The notes: generated by a model not told the origin, from the letters alone. Positions 49,132 to 57,956 are shown, counted from the first letter of the stretch. The stretch is 64,000 nt of DNA from Streptomyces sp. NBC_00654 (GCF_026341775.1 NZ_JAPEOB010000007.1:1-64000); one strand, 5' to 3'. Numbers and translations: made by a program.

Positions 49132-49812
49132 ATGACAACCCGCCCCTACGTCCTTCTCTCCGCCGCCATGTCGGTCGATGGCTACCTGGACGACGCCAGC
49201 CCCGAACGGCTGCTGCTCTCCAACACCGACGACTTCGACCGCGTCGACGAGGTCCGGGCCTCCTGCGACGCGATCCTGATCGGCGCAACAACCATGCGGA
49301 CGGACAACCCCCGCCTGTTGGTCAACTCGGAGGAACGCCGCGCGACGCGGATCGCGGAGGGCCGGTCGGAGTACCCGCTCAAGGTCACGGTGACCAGGAC
49401 AGGGAACCTCTCCTCCGACCTGAAGTTCTGGCACCACGGCGGAGACAAGCTGGTGTTCACCGTCGACGAGGCGGTGGAGAAGGTCCGCGCGGCGCTCGGC
49501 GGGCTCGCGGACGTCGTCAGTGTTGGTACGGAACTCGACTGGGGCCTGGTCCTCGATGACCTCGGCCGTCGCGGCGTCGGCCGGCTGATGGTGGAGGGGG
49601 GCGGCACGATCCACACCCAACTCATGGCCCAGGACCTGGCCGACGAGCTCCACCTCGCCGTCGCCCCGCTCCTGGTGGGGCAGTCGGCTGCCCCACGCTT
49701 CCTCGGTGCCGCCGATTACCCAGGCGGCACAACCGCCCGGATGCGGCTGCTGGAGACTCGGGCGATCGGCGATGTTGTCCTGCTGCGCTACGCGCCGGGG
49801 GAGCGCTCCTGA
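49132..49812 (+). CDS. RibD C-terminal/DHFR-fold reductase
   Basis: The 226-residue protein begins MTTRPYVLLSAAMSVDGYL, the first strand and catalytic Asp region of the RibD reductase domain, and has VEGGGTIHTQLM, the NADPH-binding glycine motif of the family. RibD reductases act on ribosylamino-pyrimidines. Here the deaminase partner is a separate gene coupled by an ATGA overlap, so the two may form a two-subunit RibD-like enzyme for a pyrimidine, perhaps not riboflavin itself. Confidence 0.82.
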   Translation: MTTRPYVLLSAAMSVDGYLDDASPERLLLSNTDDFDRVDEVRASCDAILIGATTMRTDNPRLLVNSEERRATRIAEGRSEYPLKVTVTRTGNLSSDLKFWHHGGDKLVFTVDEAVEKVRAALGGLADVVSVGTELDWGLVLDDLGRRGVGRLMVEGGGTIHTQLMAQDLADELHLAVAPLLVGQSAAPRFLGAADYPGGTTARMRLLETRAIGDVVLLRYAPGERS

Positions 49813-50276
49813 TGCGTTCGGTTAACCGGGATGAGGATGTGCGCTGGATGCGGCGCGCGATCGGCCTCGCCGCGCTGTGCCCCCCGGCCGCCGGGGCGTA
49901 CTCGGTGGGCGCGGTCATCGTCGCCGAGGACGGCACCGAGCTCGCGTCCGGATTCTCGCGCGAGGCCGATCCGCGTGAACACGCGGAGGAGGCCGCCCTC
50001 GCGAAAGTCCCGACGGGCGACCCGCGGCTGACCACGGCGACGATCTACTCGTCCCTGGAGCCGTGTTCCCAGCGAAGCGCTGACCGTACTCCGTGCACGC
50101 AGCGGATCCTTGAGGCCGGGATCCCGCGCGTCGTCATCGCTTGGCGCGAACCGCCGTTGTTCGTTGCCAACTGTGTGGGGGCCGAGCAGCTCGCCGAGGC
50201 GGGCGTGGACGTCGTGGAGCTGCCGGAACTCGCAAAGGCCGCACGAGCCGCGAACTCGCACCTGGGGCTCTCGTGA
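49812..50276 (+). CDS. Cytidine/deoxycytidylate deaminase-like zinc protein
   Basis: The 154-residue protein starts at ATG 49812. The zinc-deaminase motifs are present: HAEEAAL (His and catalytic Glu) and SLEPCSQRSADRTPCTQRI (two Cys ligands in PCxxR...PC form, with an unusually long insert). This matches the RibD N-terminal domain and related pyrimidine deaminases. Coupled to the reductase gene; substrate unknown. Confidence 0.82.
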   Translation: MRSVNRDEDVRWMRRAIGLAALCPPAAGAYSVGAVIVAEDGTELASGFSREADPREHAEEAALAKVPTGDPRLTTATIYSSLEPCSQRSADRTPCTQRILEAGIPRVVIAWREPPLFVANCVGAEQLAEAGVDVVELPELAKAARAANSHLGLS

Positions 50277-50392
50277 TCACGCCTGTCCGTAATCTCGGCA
50301 TCGCCGTTTCGTTGACAGCAGGCCAGGCGCTTCCCTCACAAAGATCCAGTGATGTATGGTTTCGGAGAACATCAGATGGGATGGAGACTGCT

Positions 50393-50659
50393 ATGTCGGA
50401 TCCGCTGCGTCGAGACGATGCCCTAGTGGATGCTGACACGCTGCCTCCGCCGCACATTCGTCGGCGGCTGCGCATCGCCGCGAACCTTACCCAGGAGGAA
50501 GTCGCCGAGGTCATCGGCGTCAGGCGCCTCGCTATCGTCGGGTGGGAAGCCGGCCACACGCAGCCCCACCGCAGCAACCGCCTGAAGTATGCGGAGTTCC
50601 TCCGCGGCCTGGCCAAGGAGCACCCGGCCGTCGCCCAGGGAGGTTCGCGTGAGGACTGA
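50393..50659 (+). CDS. Small XRE-type transcriptional regulator
   Basis: ATG 50393 has GGAG seven bases upstream; ATG 50381 is an alternative. The 88-residue product has a clean helix-turn-helix (IRRRLRIAANLTQEEVAEVI and RRLAIVGWEAG). A TTGACA -35-like element lies at 50312-50317. It may regulate the adjoining replication or metabolic genes. Confidence 0.75.
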   Translation: MSDPLRRDDALVDADTLPPPHIRRRLRIAANLTQEEVAEVIGVRRLAIVGWEAGHTQPHRSNRLKYAEFLRGLAKEHPAVAQGGSRED

Positions 50660-50749
50660 CCTCGTTCCCGGTTTCGGGCACGCCGACTCCACCTTCGGTT
50701 TCGAGGGGGTCGGGGTGACGTAGCCGCCACCGGCCGCACGCGCCAAACG

Positions 50750-51075
50750 AGTGGACTGCAATCCACTTCGGCCTCGCGCGGCCCTTCACGCCGACCATCG
50801 GGTCGGCCGCCCAGTCCCCGGTTGGCCCCGGTTCTGGGCTCCAGCTCACTGAGCTGGGTCTTACATCTCTCAAATCCCCGCCTTGGCAGGCGGGCACCCG
50901 GTCCGCTTTGGCAAGCGGGCCACCCTGACCGTCAGTCCGGGAGTCCCCTTGGCAGGGGGCTCCTGAAGGTCGGTCCAGCTTCACTCCGGGTTCCGGCGGC
51001 TTTGGCAGGCCGTCGGTGCTCGGGGCTCCGTCCGTACGAGCACTCGGTCGCGGTCGGGTCCCTTGACAGGGGCCT
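50750..51075. repeat. Array of hairpins with conserved TTGGCA-type loops
   Basis: Five hairpins share the loop TTGGCA (TTGACA in the last): stems at 50877/50894, 50901/50920, 50941/50962, 50993/51016 and 51056/51075. Each stem has a different sequence but pairs well (6, 7, 8, 9 and 7 bp, with some G-T pairs), so pairing is conserved while sequence is not. Three simpler hairpins precede them (AGTGGA/TCCACT at 50750, GCCGACC/GGTCGGC at 50791, CCAGCTC/GAGCTGG at 50841). No gene fits this 900-base gap. It is either a structured RNA, with loop UUGGCA or UGCCAA, or a structured replication region. Confidence 0.75.
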
Positions 51076-51565
51076 GGTCACGGTTGGGCGTCCATATGAA
51101 GGTTGGTGTCCCCGTCATAGTGCCTGATCTCCCTGTTTATGGAAAGCGGGCCCCTGTCCGTTTCGAGCTGATTCGGTCGTCCGGATCGTCCCGCGTGACG
51201 GGATCGGCGGTCATTTTGACCGCTTATGCGGCCTCTGTGTGGGACATCGCAGGTCTCGTAGGAACACACACATACCGGTCAGTCACCCGGCATAGCGGCG
51301 GTTTCGGAGCTGTCTCGCCGGGCTCGGGCGCGGTCGCGGCGTCGGCCGCCCGGCTCGTGCACCCGCTCGCGGAGGTCGTACACACCTGCGCCGACGGAAG
51401 CGTCCGCGAGGGCGGCTTCCCGCCTGGCGGGACGGGTTCCAAGATTTCTGCCCGCCGTGCGGGAGCGCGGGGGGTAATCCGCGCTGAGCACGCCCTGTCC
51501 ACAGGCCGCGTGTTGCAGGGTCGGCGGATGGATCACGAAGCGCGCGTTTTGCCTGCTGAGGGCCG

Positions 51566-52969
51566 ATGAGCAGCGTGGCGGCACTGGCCGCCGCGCTGCC
51601 CGCTCCGCGTCAGCCGGCCGACGGTGACGCGGTCGGTGTGCTGCCGGGTGTGCGGTTCAGCCTGGTGGAGGGGGAGGAGCAGGACGTCCTGTACACGGCG
51701 TCGCGGCGGTCCGAGCCGCGGGCGTGGCTGCGGTCGGTGGTGTGGCTGGTCGCTGCGGGGCTGCACCCGGACACCGGGCCGTCGACGATCGTGGTGGCCG
51801 AGGACCTGAAGGGCCGGATGGATTACCGGCGCGGGATCGTGGTCTACGACCTGAAGGGCACGGCCCGGCGGACCGGCCTGTCAGTGGCGTCGGTGAAGCG
51901 GCACGTGGCCATCCTTCGGGAGCTGGGTGCGCTGGTGTGGCTGGTGTACGGCTCAAAGCGCAGTCTGGCGCTGCCCGGTGAGCCGTACATGGCGACGGCG
52001 ACGATCTACGGGGCGGTGATCCCCCCGGTCTATGACGAGGCGATGGGGCACCGGCTGTCCGGGTCCGGGTACGAGGGCCGGGTGTGCGGGGTGACCGAGG
52101 CCGGCCGCGAGCGCGCGATCGCCGAATCTGCTGTACGGAGCGAGGCCCGCTGTGCCGGTCGTCGCCGGACGGAGCGGTCGCAGCGGTCGCAGCGGTCCGG
52201 TTCGGGTGTCCGCCGCGGTGCCGGTGCCGGGCGGGGCCGGGGGATGCTGCCTGTGGATAACCGGGGTGTGGATAACTCCTGCTCAGGAAGCCGTGAGCCC
52301 CATTCTCCTGGTAGTTACCACCGATCACCTGATGCTGATGTTGAGAGTGGTAGTAAAGACACCTCGCAGGCGAGCCGTCGAACCGCAGCCTCCCCCTCGA
52401 ACCAGAAAAAGCGCAGCAGCGGCCGTCCGGCGTGGCAGGTTCAGCGTGACGTCACGATCGCCCGGCAGGTGCGGCCGCTGGTGGGCTGGACGCAGCGGTC
52501 CGGTCTGCGGCAGTTGGCGTTCGCGCTGCGCCCGCTCATCAATGAGGGCCTGGACGTGCACACGATCGCCGCTGAGCTGCATGCCTGGCACCTGAGCTGG
52601 CATCCGGCCCGCCCGGCCGCGTACATCATCGCCCAGCTGCGTCGCCGGGCACTGCGGCAGGCAGCGCTCGATCACGCCACCGCCCCGCAGGCCAACACCG
52701 CGTGGGTGGCCTGGCGGGAGCAGCAGCACAAGGCGGCCGCAGTGCTCGACGAGCTGCTCGGAGCTGCTGCCGCCCCGCGTACGGATGCGGACCGGCGCCT
52801 GGCCCGGCAGCACGGCATCTACGACCCGCAGCTGGTCATCGACGCCTACGAGGACGACTCTGACGACGCCTTCGACCTCTACGGCATCACCCTCGTCTCC
52901 CGGATCTGCGGGGGACTCGCGAACCGACGCCATGTCCGGTTGGGGCATGACCATGACGAGCACCAGTAA
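51566..52969 (+). CDS. Putative replication initiator with winged helix-turn-helix
   Basis: ATG 51566 opens 467 residues. Residues about 90-130 form a winged helix (GTARRTGLSVASVKRHVAIL, then RELGALVWLVYG). A basic disordered linker follows, then a second helical domain (ALRPLINEGLDVHTIAAEL with AWHLSWHPARPAAYIIAQL). The linker codes PVDNRGVDNS over two tandem DnaA boxes. A DUF721 gene follows immediately. Together these suggest a theta-type Rep with its origin at or in the gene; no characterised family is recognised. Confidence 0.6.
   Translation: MSSVAALAAALPAPRQPADGDAVGVLPGVRFSLVEGEEQDVLYTASRRSEPRAWLRSVVWLVAAGLHPDTGPSTIVVAEDLKGRMDYRRGIVVYDLKGTARRTGLSVASVKRHVAILRELGALVWLVYGSKRSLALPGEPYMATATIYGAVIPPVYDEAMGHRLSGSGYEGRVCGVTEAGRERAIAESAVRSEARCAGRRRTERSQRSQRSGSGVRRGAGAGRGRGMLPVDNRGVDNSCSGSREPHSPGSYHRSPDADVESGSKDTSQASRRTAASPSNQKKRSSGRPAWQVQRDVTIARQVRPLVGWTQRSGLRQLAFALRPLINEGLDVHTIAAELHAWHLSWHPARPAAYIIAQLRRRALRQAALDHATAPQANTAWVAWREQQHKAAAVLDELLGAAAAPRTDADRRLARQHGIYDPQLVIDAYEDDSDDAFDLYGITLVSRICGGLANRRHVRLGHDHDEHQ
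52252..52275. promoter_or_regulatory. Two tandem DnaA boxes inside the Rep gene
   Basis: TGTGGATAA occurs at 52252-52260 and 52267-52275, i.e. two perfect TTATCCACA boxes on the minus strand, 15 bases apart. They fall in the linker-coding part of the Rep-like gene. Perfect boxes in tandem are rare in GC-rich DNA and mark a candidate origin. Confidence 0.65.
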
Positions 52970-53834
52970 TCCCGTCGACCCGCCGGTCGCGGCCGGGGTC
53001 GACCTGGCCAGGGTTGCGCTGCGCGCCGCTCAGGCCCAGGCCCGGCAGCAGCCCACCACCAAGAAGCCGGTACACCGCCGGGCGTCCTCACCCCGGGGTG
53101 ACGGCCGTGATCCGCTCGGACTCGGTGCGCTCCTGGGGCGCTTGGTGGTGGAACGGGCCTGGGACGTGCCGGTGGCCGGAGGCCGGCTCTCCGACCGGTG
53201 GGCCACGATCGCCCCGCACCTGGCCGGGCATGTCCAGCCCGCGGGTTTCGACACGGACACCGGTGAGCTCCTCCTGCACGCCGACTCCGACGCCTGGGCC
53301 ACGAAGGCACGCCTGGACACTGCGGACATCGTGGCCGCGGCGAACCGGGCCGCTGGCCGGACCGCGGTGCGCAGCGTCAAAACGCTCTGCCGCCCGTACC
53401 CAGCAGCACCGAGCACGACACGACCGGCAACAACCCCAATCTCGGCACCGGACAGCACGCCGCCACGTGCAGTACCGGCGGCCGCCCCGGAGCCTGCGGT
53501 GAAGTCGGCCGGCTTCCTCGAGGTCCTTGCCGCCCACCGGCAGGCATGGCCAGGCCCCCAGACCGACCCCACCGTCCAGGCCAAGAAGGAGCGGCAGGTC
53601 CGGGAGCGGCTGCGCGAGCCCGAAGAGCTCTTCGCCGACGGCCGCCAGGCCCTCTCCGACCTGAAAGCCTGCACAGGCGCCACCACGGACAGTTCCCGGT
53701 CCAGTGATGCCGCCCGGACACGGGCCCTGCAACGCCTGGCAGCCGAGCGGGCCGGGCTGTCGACGATCACACCTGCGGCCGCGCCCCGCCTTCAGCATGT
53801 CGTCCAGGTCATAACCGATGCGGAAGCATCCTGA
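52947..53834 (+). CDS. DUF721 (DciA-like) helicase-loader family protein
   Basis: The start is at ATG 52947 (52953 also possible), overlapping the Rep stop. The 295-residue product has a DUF721 core (PLGLGALLGRLVVERAWDVP, then VAGGRLSDRWATIAPHLAGH and GELLLHADSDAWATKARL), the fold of DciA, which loads the replicative helicase in many bacteria. The rest is Pro/Ala-rich and disordered. Next to Rep and DnaA boxes it would bring host DnaB to the plasmid origin. Confidence 0.75.
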   Translation: MTMTSTSNPVDPPVAAGVDLARVALRAAQAQARQQPTTKKPVHRRASSPRGDGRDPLGLGALLGRLVVERAWDVPVAGGRLSDRWATIAPHLAGHVQPAGFDTDTGELLLHADSDAWATKARLDTADIVAAANRAAGRTAVRSVKTLCRPYPAAPSTTRPATTPISAPDSTPPRAVPAAAPEPAVKSAGFLEVLAAHRQAWPGPQTDPTVQAKKERQVRERLREPEELFADGRQALSDLKACTGATTDSSRSSDAARTRALQRLAAERAGLSTITPAAAPRLQHVVQVITDAEAS

Positions 53835-53968
53835 TGAGCGACGACGAGATCCCGGAACCGAAGCTGACACGGCCCCAGTGGTTCGGCGACAGATCGGCCT
53901 GGTGGATTCCAGCGCTTCGGTCGAAGGACTTCGCAGCACGCGTGGAGCCGCTCGGCATCGACGGGTAG
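53834..53968 (+). CDS. Small coupled protein (44 aa)
   Basis: ATG 53834 overlaps the DUF721 stop (ATGA). The product MSDDEIPEPKLTRPQWFGDR contains WWIPALRSKDFAARVEP and ends at TAG 53966. Coupling and plausible composition support a real gene, but no family is known. Confidence 0.6.
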   Translation: MSDDEIPEPKLTRPQWFGDRSAWWIPALRSKDFAARVEPLGIDG

Positions 53969-54055
53969 CGGCGGCTGCGGACCTCAGTTGCACTCCGTGA
54001 AGGCAGGTGTGAGCGAAGGGGGTGGCTGGCGGTGTAGGGCCGATAGGGTGAGCTG

Positions 54056-55819
54056 GTGACGCAGAGTTCTGAACCTTCACCTTTGGTTGCCGGTCTGACC
54101 CGGCTGATCCCCTCCGTCGTGCCAGTAGCTGGTGCCGATCCTGAGCTCGTGGCCTTGGGGGAGCGGTACTGGGCGCTGGCGGGCTTCGTTCCCGAATTGG
54201 GAACGCCGGTCTGGTGCGAAAAGGCCAACGACATCAGCGTCGCGGGCTGGGGAAAGAAGCTCTACGCGGTGGCCGCCGCTGGCGTGCGTGCTGTGGTTCC
54301 GGAGCGGGAGTGCTCCCAGTGCGGTGGCGCGCTGAGTCTCACCTCCCGGACGGCTTTCCAGCAGGTCCTCGACGACGAGGAGACGGCTTGCGTGGACTGC
54401 ACGCCGTCCCTGCTGGAGGCAGTCCAGTACGTCATCGACCCGGCTCGGAAGGCAAAACGCGAGCGGGCCCTGGTGCGGGAGCTGTCCCAGCAGGCCGCGC
54501 AGGACGCCCGAGCACGTTGGCTCGCTGAGCAGAAGGAAGCGATCGCGGACGACCACCCGGCCGTATTCCCCCGCGACGACGGGTTCCCGCTTACGGGCGT
54601 GAAGGAGATGGTGGCGACGCTGGCACTGTTGCGGTTCGCACCGTCGACTTCACCGATTTCCCGGGTTCGGGACTGGATGACACCCCTACACCCTGAGACG
54701 GCTAAGGCTTCCACGATCGTCGCCTCAACGATCCAGTCGGGTCTTCTGGCCATCCACCCGAGCAGCTCGCCTGGCGCATTCGTCTGGGAGCCGCAGTCCT
54801 ACGAGCATGCCCTGCAGCAGGCGGGCGGTGACGTGGACGCCGTAGCGTCACCGGAACTCACCGACCGGTTCTACCCGCTCGATGCCAGCCTGTTCGCCCC
54901 TCGGGGATCGAGTGCCGGAACTGCGGTCAAGGCCTTGGACGACCACCTTGCTGAAGAACTCCGGCCAGCCAACATGAAGGCAACCCGGCAGGAAGACCTC
55001 CTCGCCCTCGCGCATGAGCTCATCGCTGGCGAGGCCATCCGCTACTTCACCAACCAGCTGGACGAACTCAACCTGCCCGACGTGCCTGCCAACCACACCG
55101 CTCGCCTGGGCGACGCCGTCGGAAAAGTCTCGGCGCACCGTCCCCTCAACGAGATCTACAACCTGGCATGGCGTGCGGTGCGTTCCGCGGCCGCGGCGGC
55201 GCAGAAGAACCCCCGAGCTCCGCGCGCAAACATGACCACCTACGCGGTAAACCAGCTCGAGTCGCTCGCGAAGCGGGCCGTAGACGAGCCCGACTGGTCA
55301 CTCAAGGCGTTCAGCGAGGATCCGCGCTGCAGCGCGGCCGCCATGACCCGAGTTCTGTTCTTCAACGTGCTCGACGCCAATCCCCTCGAGGCAACGCTTC
55401 CTTCGCTCCGGGCATCTCTTCCCGCCCCCATTCCGGAGTACGACGGCGGTGCTGCCGAGCCCGACAGCGCCCCCACCCCGGTTAGGGAAACCCTCAACGA
55501 TCTCGCCTGGCTGGGCGTCAACCAGCAATCGTGGAACCCGCTCGAGGTCCCGCGGCTTCTCAACACGATCAGCACGAGAGCGAGCGATTCGCCCGACCCA
55601 CAGGTAAACGATCGCGTGCTGGCCCGCGAAGCGACCCGCCTGAAGGACCTGTACGAGAACCTGAAGCCGCACCTTGGCGAACATCATGCGGCCATGGCCG
55701 TGTTCGGTGCTGCCCAACTGCTGACCCACCCACTGAGCTACACCGACGAGCAGCGCACGAGCGGCGAATTCCTTCAGGAACTGATGTCCTACTTCCTGGT
55801 GAAGACCGAGGAAGAGTAG
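54056..55819 (+). CDS. Large hypothetical protein with zinc ribbon (587 aa)
   Basis: GTG 54056 starts MTQSSEPSPLVAGLTRLI. Residues about 85-115 hold a zinc-ribbon pair (CSQCGGALS and CVDCTPSLL). The remainder is helical with conserved-looking blocks (DDHLAEELRPANMKATRQED; NEIYNLAWRAVRSAAAAAQK; LDANPLEATLPSLRASLP). No known domain; it stands alone with its own start region upstream. Confidence 0.6.
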   Translation: MTQSSEPSPLVAGLTRLIPSVVPVAGADPELVALGERYWALAGFVPELGTPVWCEKANDISVAGWGKKLYAVAAAGVRAVVPERECSQCGGALSLTSRTAFQQVLDDEETACVDCTPSLLEAVQYVIDPARKAKRERALVRELSQQAAQDARARWLAEQKEAIADDHPAVFPRDDGFPLTGVKEMVATLALLRFAPSTSPISRVRDWMTPLHPETAKASTIVASTIQSGLLAIHPSSSPGAFVWEPQSYEHALQQAGGDVDAVASPELTDRFYPLDASLFAPRGSSAGTAVKALDDHLAEELRPANMKATRQEDLLALAHELIAGEAIRYFTNQLDELNLPDVPANHTARLGDAVGKVSAHRPLNEIYNLAWRAVRSAAAAAQKNPRAPRANMTTYAVNQLESLAKRAVDEPDWSLKAFSEDPRCSAAAMTRVLFFNVLDANPLEATLPSLRASLPAPIPEYDGGAAEPDSAPTPVRETLNDLAWLGVNQQSWNPLEVPRLLNTISTRASDSPDPQVNDRVLAREATRLKDLYENLKPHLGEHHAAMAVFGAAQLLTHPLSYTDEQRTSGEFLQELMSYFLVKTEEE

Positions 55820-55822
55820 GGC

Positions 55823-56235
55823 GTCACGGTTTCGATCGACGACGTGCCGGACCCGGCGTTGGATCTTCGGCCGGATCTGGATCCCGTCCCGCTCACGACG
55901 AGGATCACCGAGGGCATGTCGTTGCAGGAACGGGCCGTGGCGAGCAGGACTGGGAGCCGGCGGAGTGCGACCAGCCGTGCCCGTGCGGCACACCGGACTG
56001 CGGTCACGGCGAGCCGTGTGGGGCTGAGGGCTGCGAGGGTCACGACCGGCACACCATGCGTAATCCGACGACCGAGGATGACGTGACGGCCTGGCAGGAC
56101 TCGCTCGACTGCTGCGAGAGCTGCGGCTCCGCGTTCCTGAACCGCTTGCTGCCGGAGCAGCCGTGGGGGACCTTGAACGGCGATGGCACCGTGACGGTGT
56201 TCGACGGCGTCAGCCACTACGAGCTCGGTGTGTAG
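55823..56235 (+). pseudogene. Cys-rich protein gene, apparently frameshifted
   Basis: The first part, in one frame, reads VSIDDVPDPALDLRPDLDPV and TRITEGMSLQERAV but begins with a non-start GTC. The second part, in the +1 frame, reads GEQDWEPAECDQPCPCGTPD, then a run of Cys (CGHGEPCGAEGC), LDCCESCGSAF and a C-terminal VTVFDGVSHYELGV to the stop at 56235. A frameshift near 55935 would join them. It looks like a recently damaged zinc-binding protein. Confidence 0.4.
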
Positions 56236-56257
56236 CCGGACTTCTGCGGGACGTGCC

Positions 56258-56650
56258 CGGTGACCACTGGGTTTGACTGGGCGTCACCGTACTGCCACGA
56301 TGGCGCGCTACAACCCCATATAGAGGCGTTCTGCGAGGAGGTGACGCACCACGAGGTTCCCTGAGTAGAGCGCGGTTTTACGGCTGAGGTTTCAGAGAGC
56401 TCTTTCAACTCCCTCACCGCCGGTGCACCAGCTGCACGAATCCCTCGTTCCCGTCCCGGGACGGCGGCCACTTGCCATCCAATCCGGTGACCACCCGGTT
56501 TGACCGGACGTGAACGGCACTGTCAGGATGACGACCCACAACCGCATATAGAGGTACCGGCGGGCGAGGTGGAGCCAAGCTCCCTCACGACGGTGCAAGC
56601 ACTACGGCGAGGTTGATGGCTCCAGCAAATCCCTCGCCTGCTCCACCGCA
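56258..56650 (+). repeat. Two imperfect promoter/leader units, about 220 bases apart
   Basis: Units start near 56258 and 56480. Shared blocks are GGTGACCAC, GGTTTGAC(T/C)GG, ACAACC(C/G)CATATAGAGG and CCCTCAC...GGTGCA. Each has a -35-like TTGAC(T/C) and an 18-base spacing to CA(C/G)GAT, a good HrdB-type promoter. No open frame of note follows either. They may be tandem small-RNA or leader genes. Confidence 0.6.
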
Positions 56651-56716
56651 CCAAAGCTCTCGTCCGTCCCGGGCGGGAGTTCTTTGTCTCTCCACCCCCG
56701 CATGTCCTGTGTTCGC

Positions 56717-56744
56717 AAGCCCCGGCGCCCGCCGGGGCTTTTCT
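56717..56744 (+). terminator. Terminator with U-tract
   Basis: AAGCCCCGGC pairs with GCCGGGGCTT, loop GCCC, followed by TTTTCT, upstream of the 56766 gene. It is the clearest rho-independent terminator in the window. Confidence 0.8.
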
Positions 56745-56765
56745 GCATGCCCTTCGGAGGTCTCC

Positions 56766-57038
56766 GTGACGGATCTTGCTTTTGCTGTGCCCGCTTACGT
56801 CCTGCTCGCTGCGCTCGCGGTCATCGTCGTCCTGCTCACCGTGGTCGCCATCGTCGCGCGGGCGGTCGTGGCGAAGGCCCGGCCCGAGGACTTACAGCAC
56901 ATCCTCCCGGGCCTGGGGCAGGTCCTGGCCGCGCTCGCTCTCTTCCTCCCCTGGGGGCGTGGGACACGGGGCCCGACCGCCGCGCCGCCGGTCCCCGCAC
57001 GGTCCGAGCGCAGAGGAGGCCAGCGGCCGCGTGGCTGA
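56766..57038 (+). CDS. Small membrane protein (90 aa)
   Basis: GTG 56766 starts MTDLAFAVPAYVLLAALAVI, one membrane helix; a second lies at LGQVLAALALFLPW. The C-terminus is Pro/Arg-rich and cytoplasmic. It converges on the DUF4231-like gene. No family recognised. Confidence 0.6.
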   Translation: MTDLAFAVPAYVLLAALAVIVVLLTVVAIVARAVVAKARPEDLQHILPGLGQVLAALALFLPWGRGTRGPTAAPPVPARSERRGGQRPRG

Positions 57039-57046
57039 AGCCGGGG

Positions 57047-57952
57047 TCAGGCCGCCGGCGACTGGCTGGAGGGCGTGGCTTGGTCGGCGGGCTGGTCCAG
57101 CTGCTGCTGGCGGCGGCGCTGTTCGTTTCGGTGGTCCTCGACGCGCTGGGTGAACTTCTTCAGCGCCTCGTTCTCCCGGCCGGGCCCGTACTCGCTGTAG
57201 TGGCCGATGCCGAGCCGGACGGCGTTGGCCTCCTCCTCGATGGCGTCGGCGGTCTGCTGGAGGAAGTAGCTGCGCTCGCGGAACTTGTAGTAGCCGGTGA
57301 ACATCGCGGCCACCGTGATGGCGAAGCTGATGGCGGTCAGGGTGACGCTCTGCCAGGTCAGTTCCTTGCCGGTGTCCAGGGCCGCGATCGTGGTCGTGGA
57401 GGCTGAGCCGATCATGATGAGGGTCTGCAGGCCGTTGTGGACCGCCCGGTACTTGCGGCTGTCGGCCTGGTACTGCTCGATCGCGGTGGTGACTTCCTCG
57501 CGGTAGAGCTTGCGCCGGTCGTCCAGGTCCGGGCTGCTCTTGACCTTCTGCTGCCACAGAGACTCCTGCTGCGAGGCGAGATGCGCCTCCAGGCGCTGGA
57601 GGCTGGACACGTTCCGCCCGGCGAAATAGACGCCGACCAGCGTCAACAGGGACATCAGGAGCAGGCCACCGCAGATCAGGTCACCCACGACGAACCGCGC
57701 CGGGTCGCCTGTGGTGCCCCAGGCGATGCCCGTGCCGATGACGGCGGTGAGTAAGGACAGCCAGCTGATGGCCGCCCCTGCGTGCCAGATGCGGTCCAGG
57801 AGCCGGCGCCGGGCGAGCTGCTCCTGGGCGTCGATGACGAGGTTGGCGGTCACCACGTAGATCCGTTCGTCGGCGTCCCGCTGGCGGGCGAGGACCAGTT
57901 CGTTCGCGTCCCCGATCCGGCGGGGCGCGTCGTCGTCGAAGTCGCGGGCCAC
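57047..57952 (-). CDS. DUF4231/SLATT-like membrane protein
   Basis: GTG 57952 starts a 301-residue protein. Four membrane segments form two hairpins (AGAAISWLSLLTAVIGTGIA; GDLICGGLLLMSLLTLVGVY; TLIMIGSASTTTIAALDTG region; ISFAITVAAMFTGYYKF), and a conserved FRERSYFLQQTADAIEEEAN box follows. Soluble helices lie between and after. This matches DUF4231/SLATT proteins, thought to be pore-forming effectors in nucleotide-signalling defence or conflict systems. It is 4 bases downstream of the next gene, so they form a pair. Confidence 0.65.
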   Translation of the reverse strand: MARDFDDDAPRRIGDANELVLARQRDADERIYVVTANLVIDAQEQLARRRLLDRIWHAGAAISWLSLLTAVIGTGIAWGTTGDPARFVVGDLICGGLLLMSLLTLVGVYFAGRNVSSLQRLEAHLASQQESLWQQKVKSSPDLDDRRKLYREEVTTAIEQYQADSRKYRAVHNGLQTLIMIGSASTTTIAALDTGKELTWQSVTLTAISFAITVAAMFTGYYKFRERSYFLQQTADAIEEEANAVRLGIGHYSEYGPGRENEALKKFTQRVEDHRNEQRRRQQQLDQPADQATPSSQSPAA

Positions 57953-57956
57953 AGGG

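Noticed and set aside
51207..51223. GCGGTCA/TGACCGC hairpin as a sixth member of the loop array
   Set aside because: Its loop is TTT and it lies apart from the TTGGCA series, so it is not counted.
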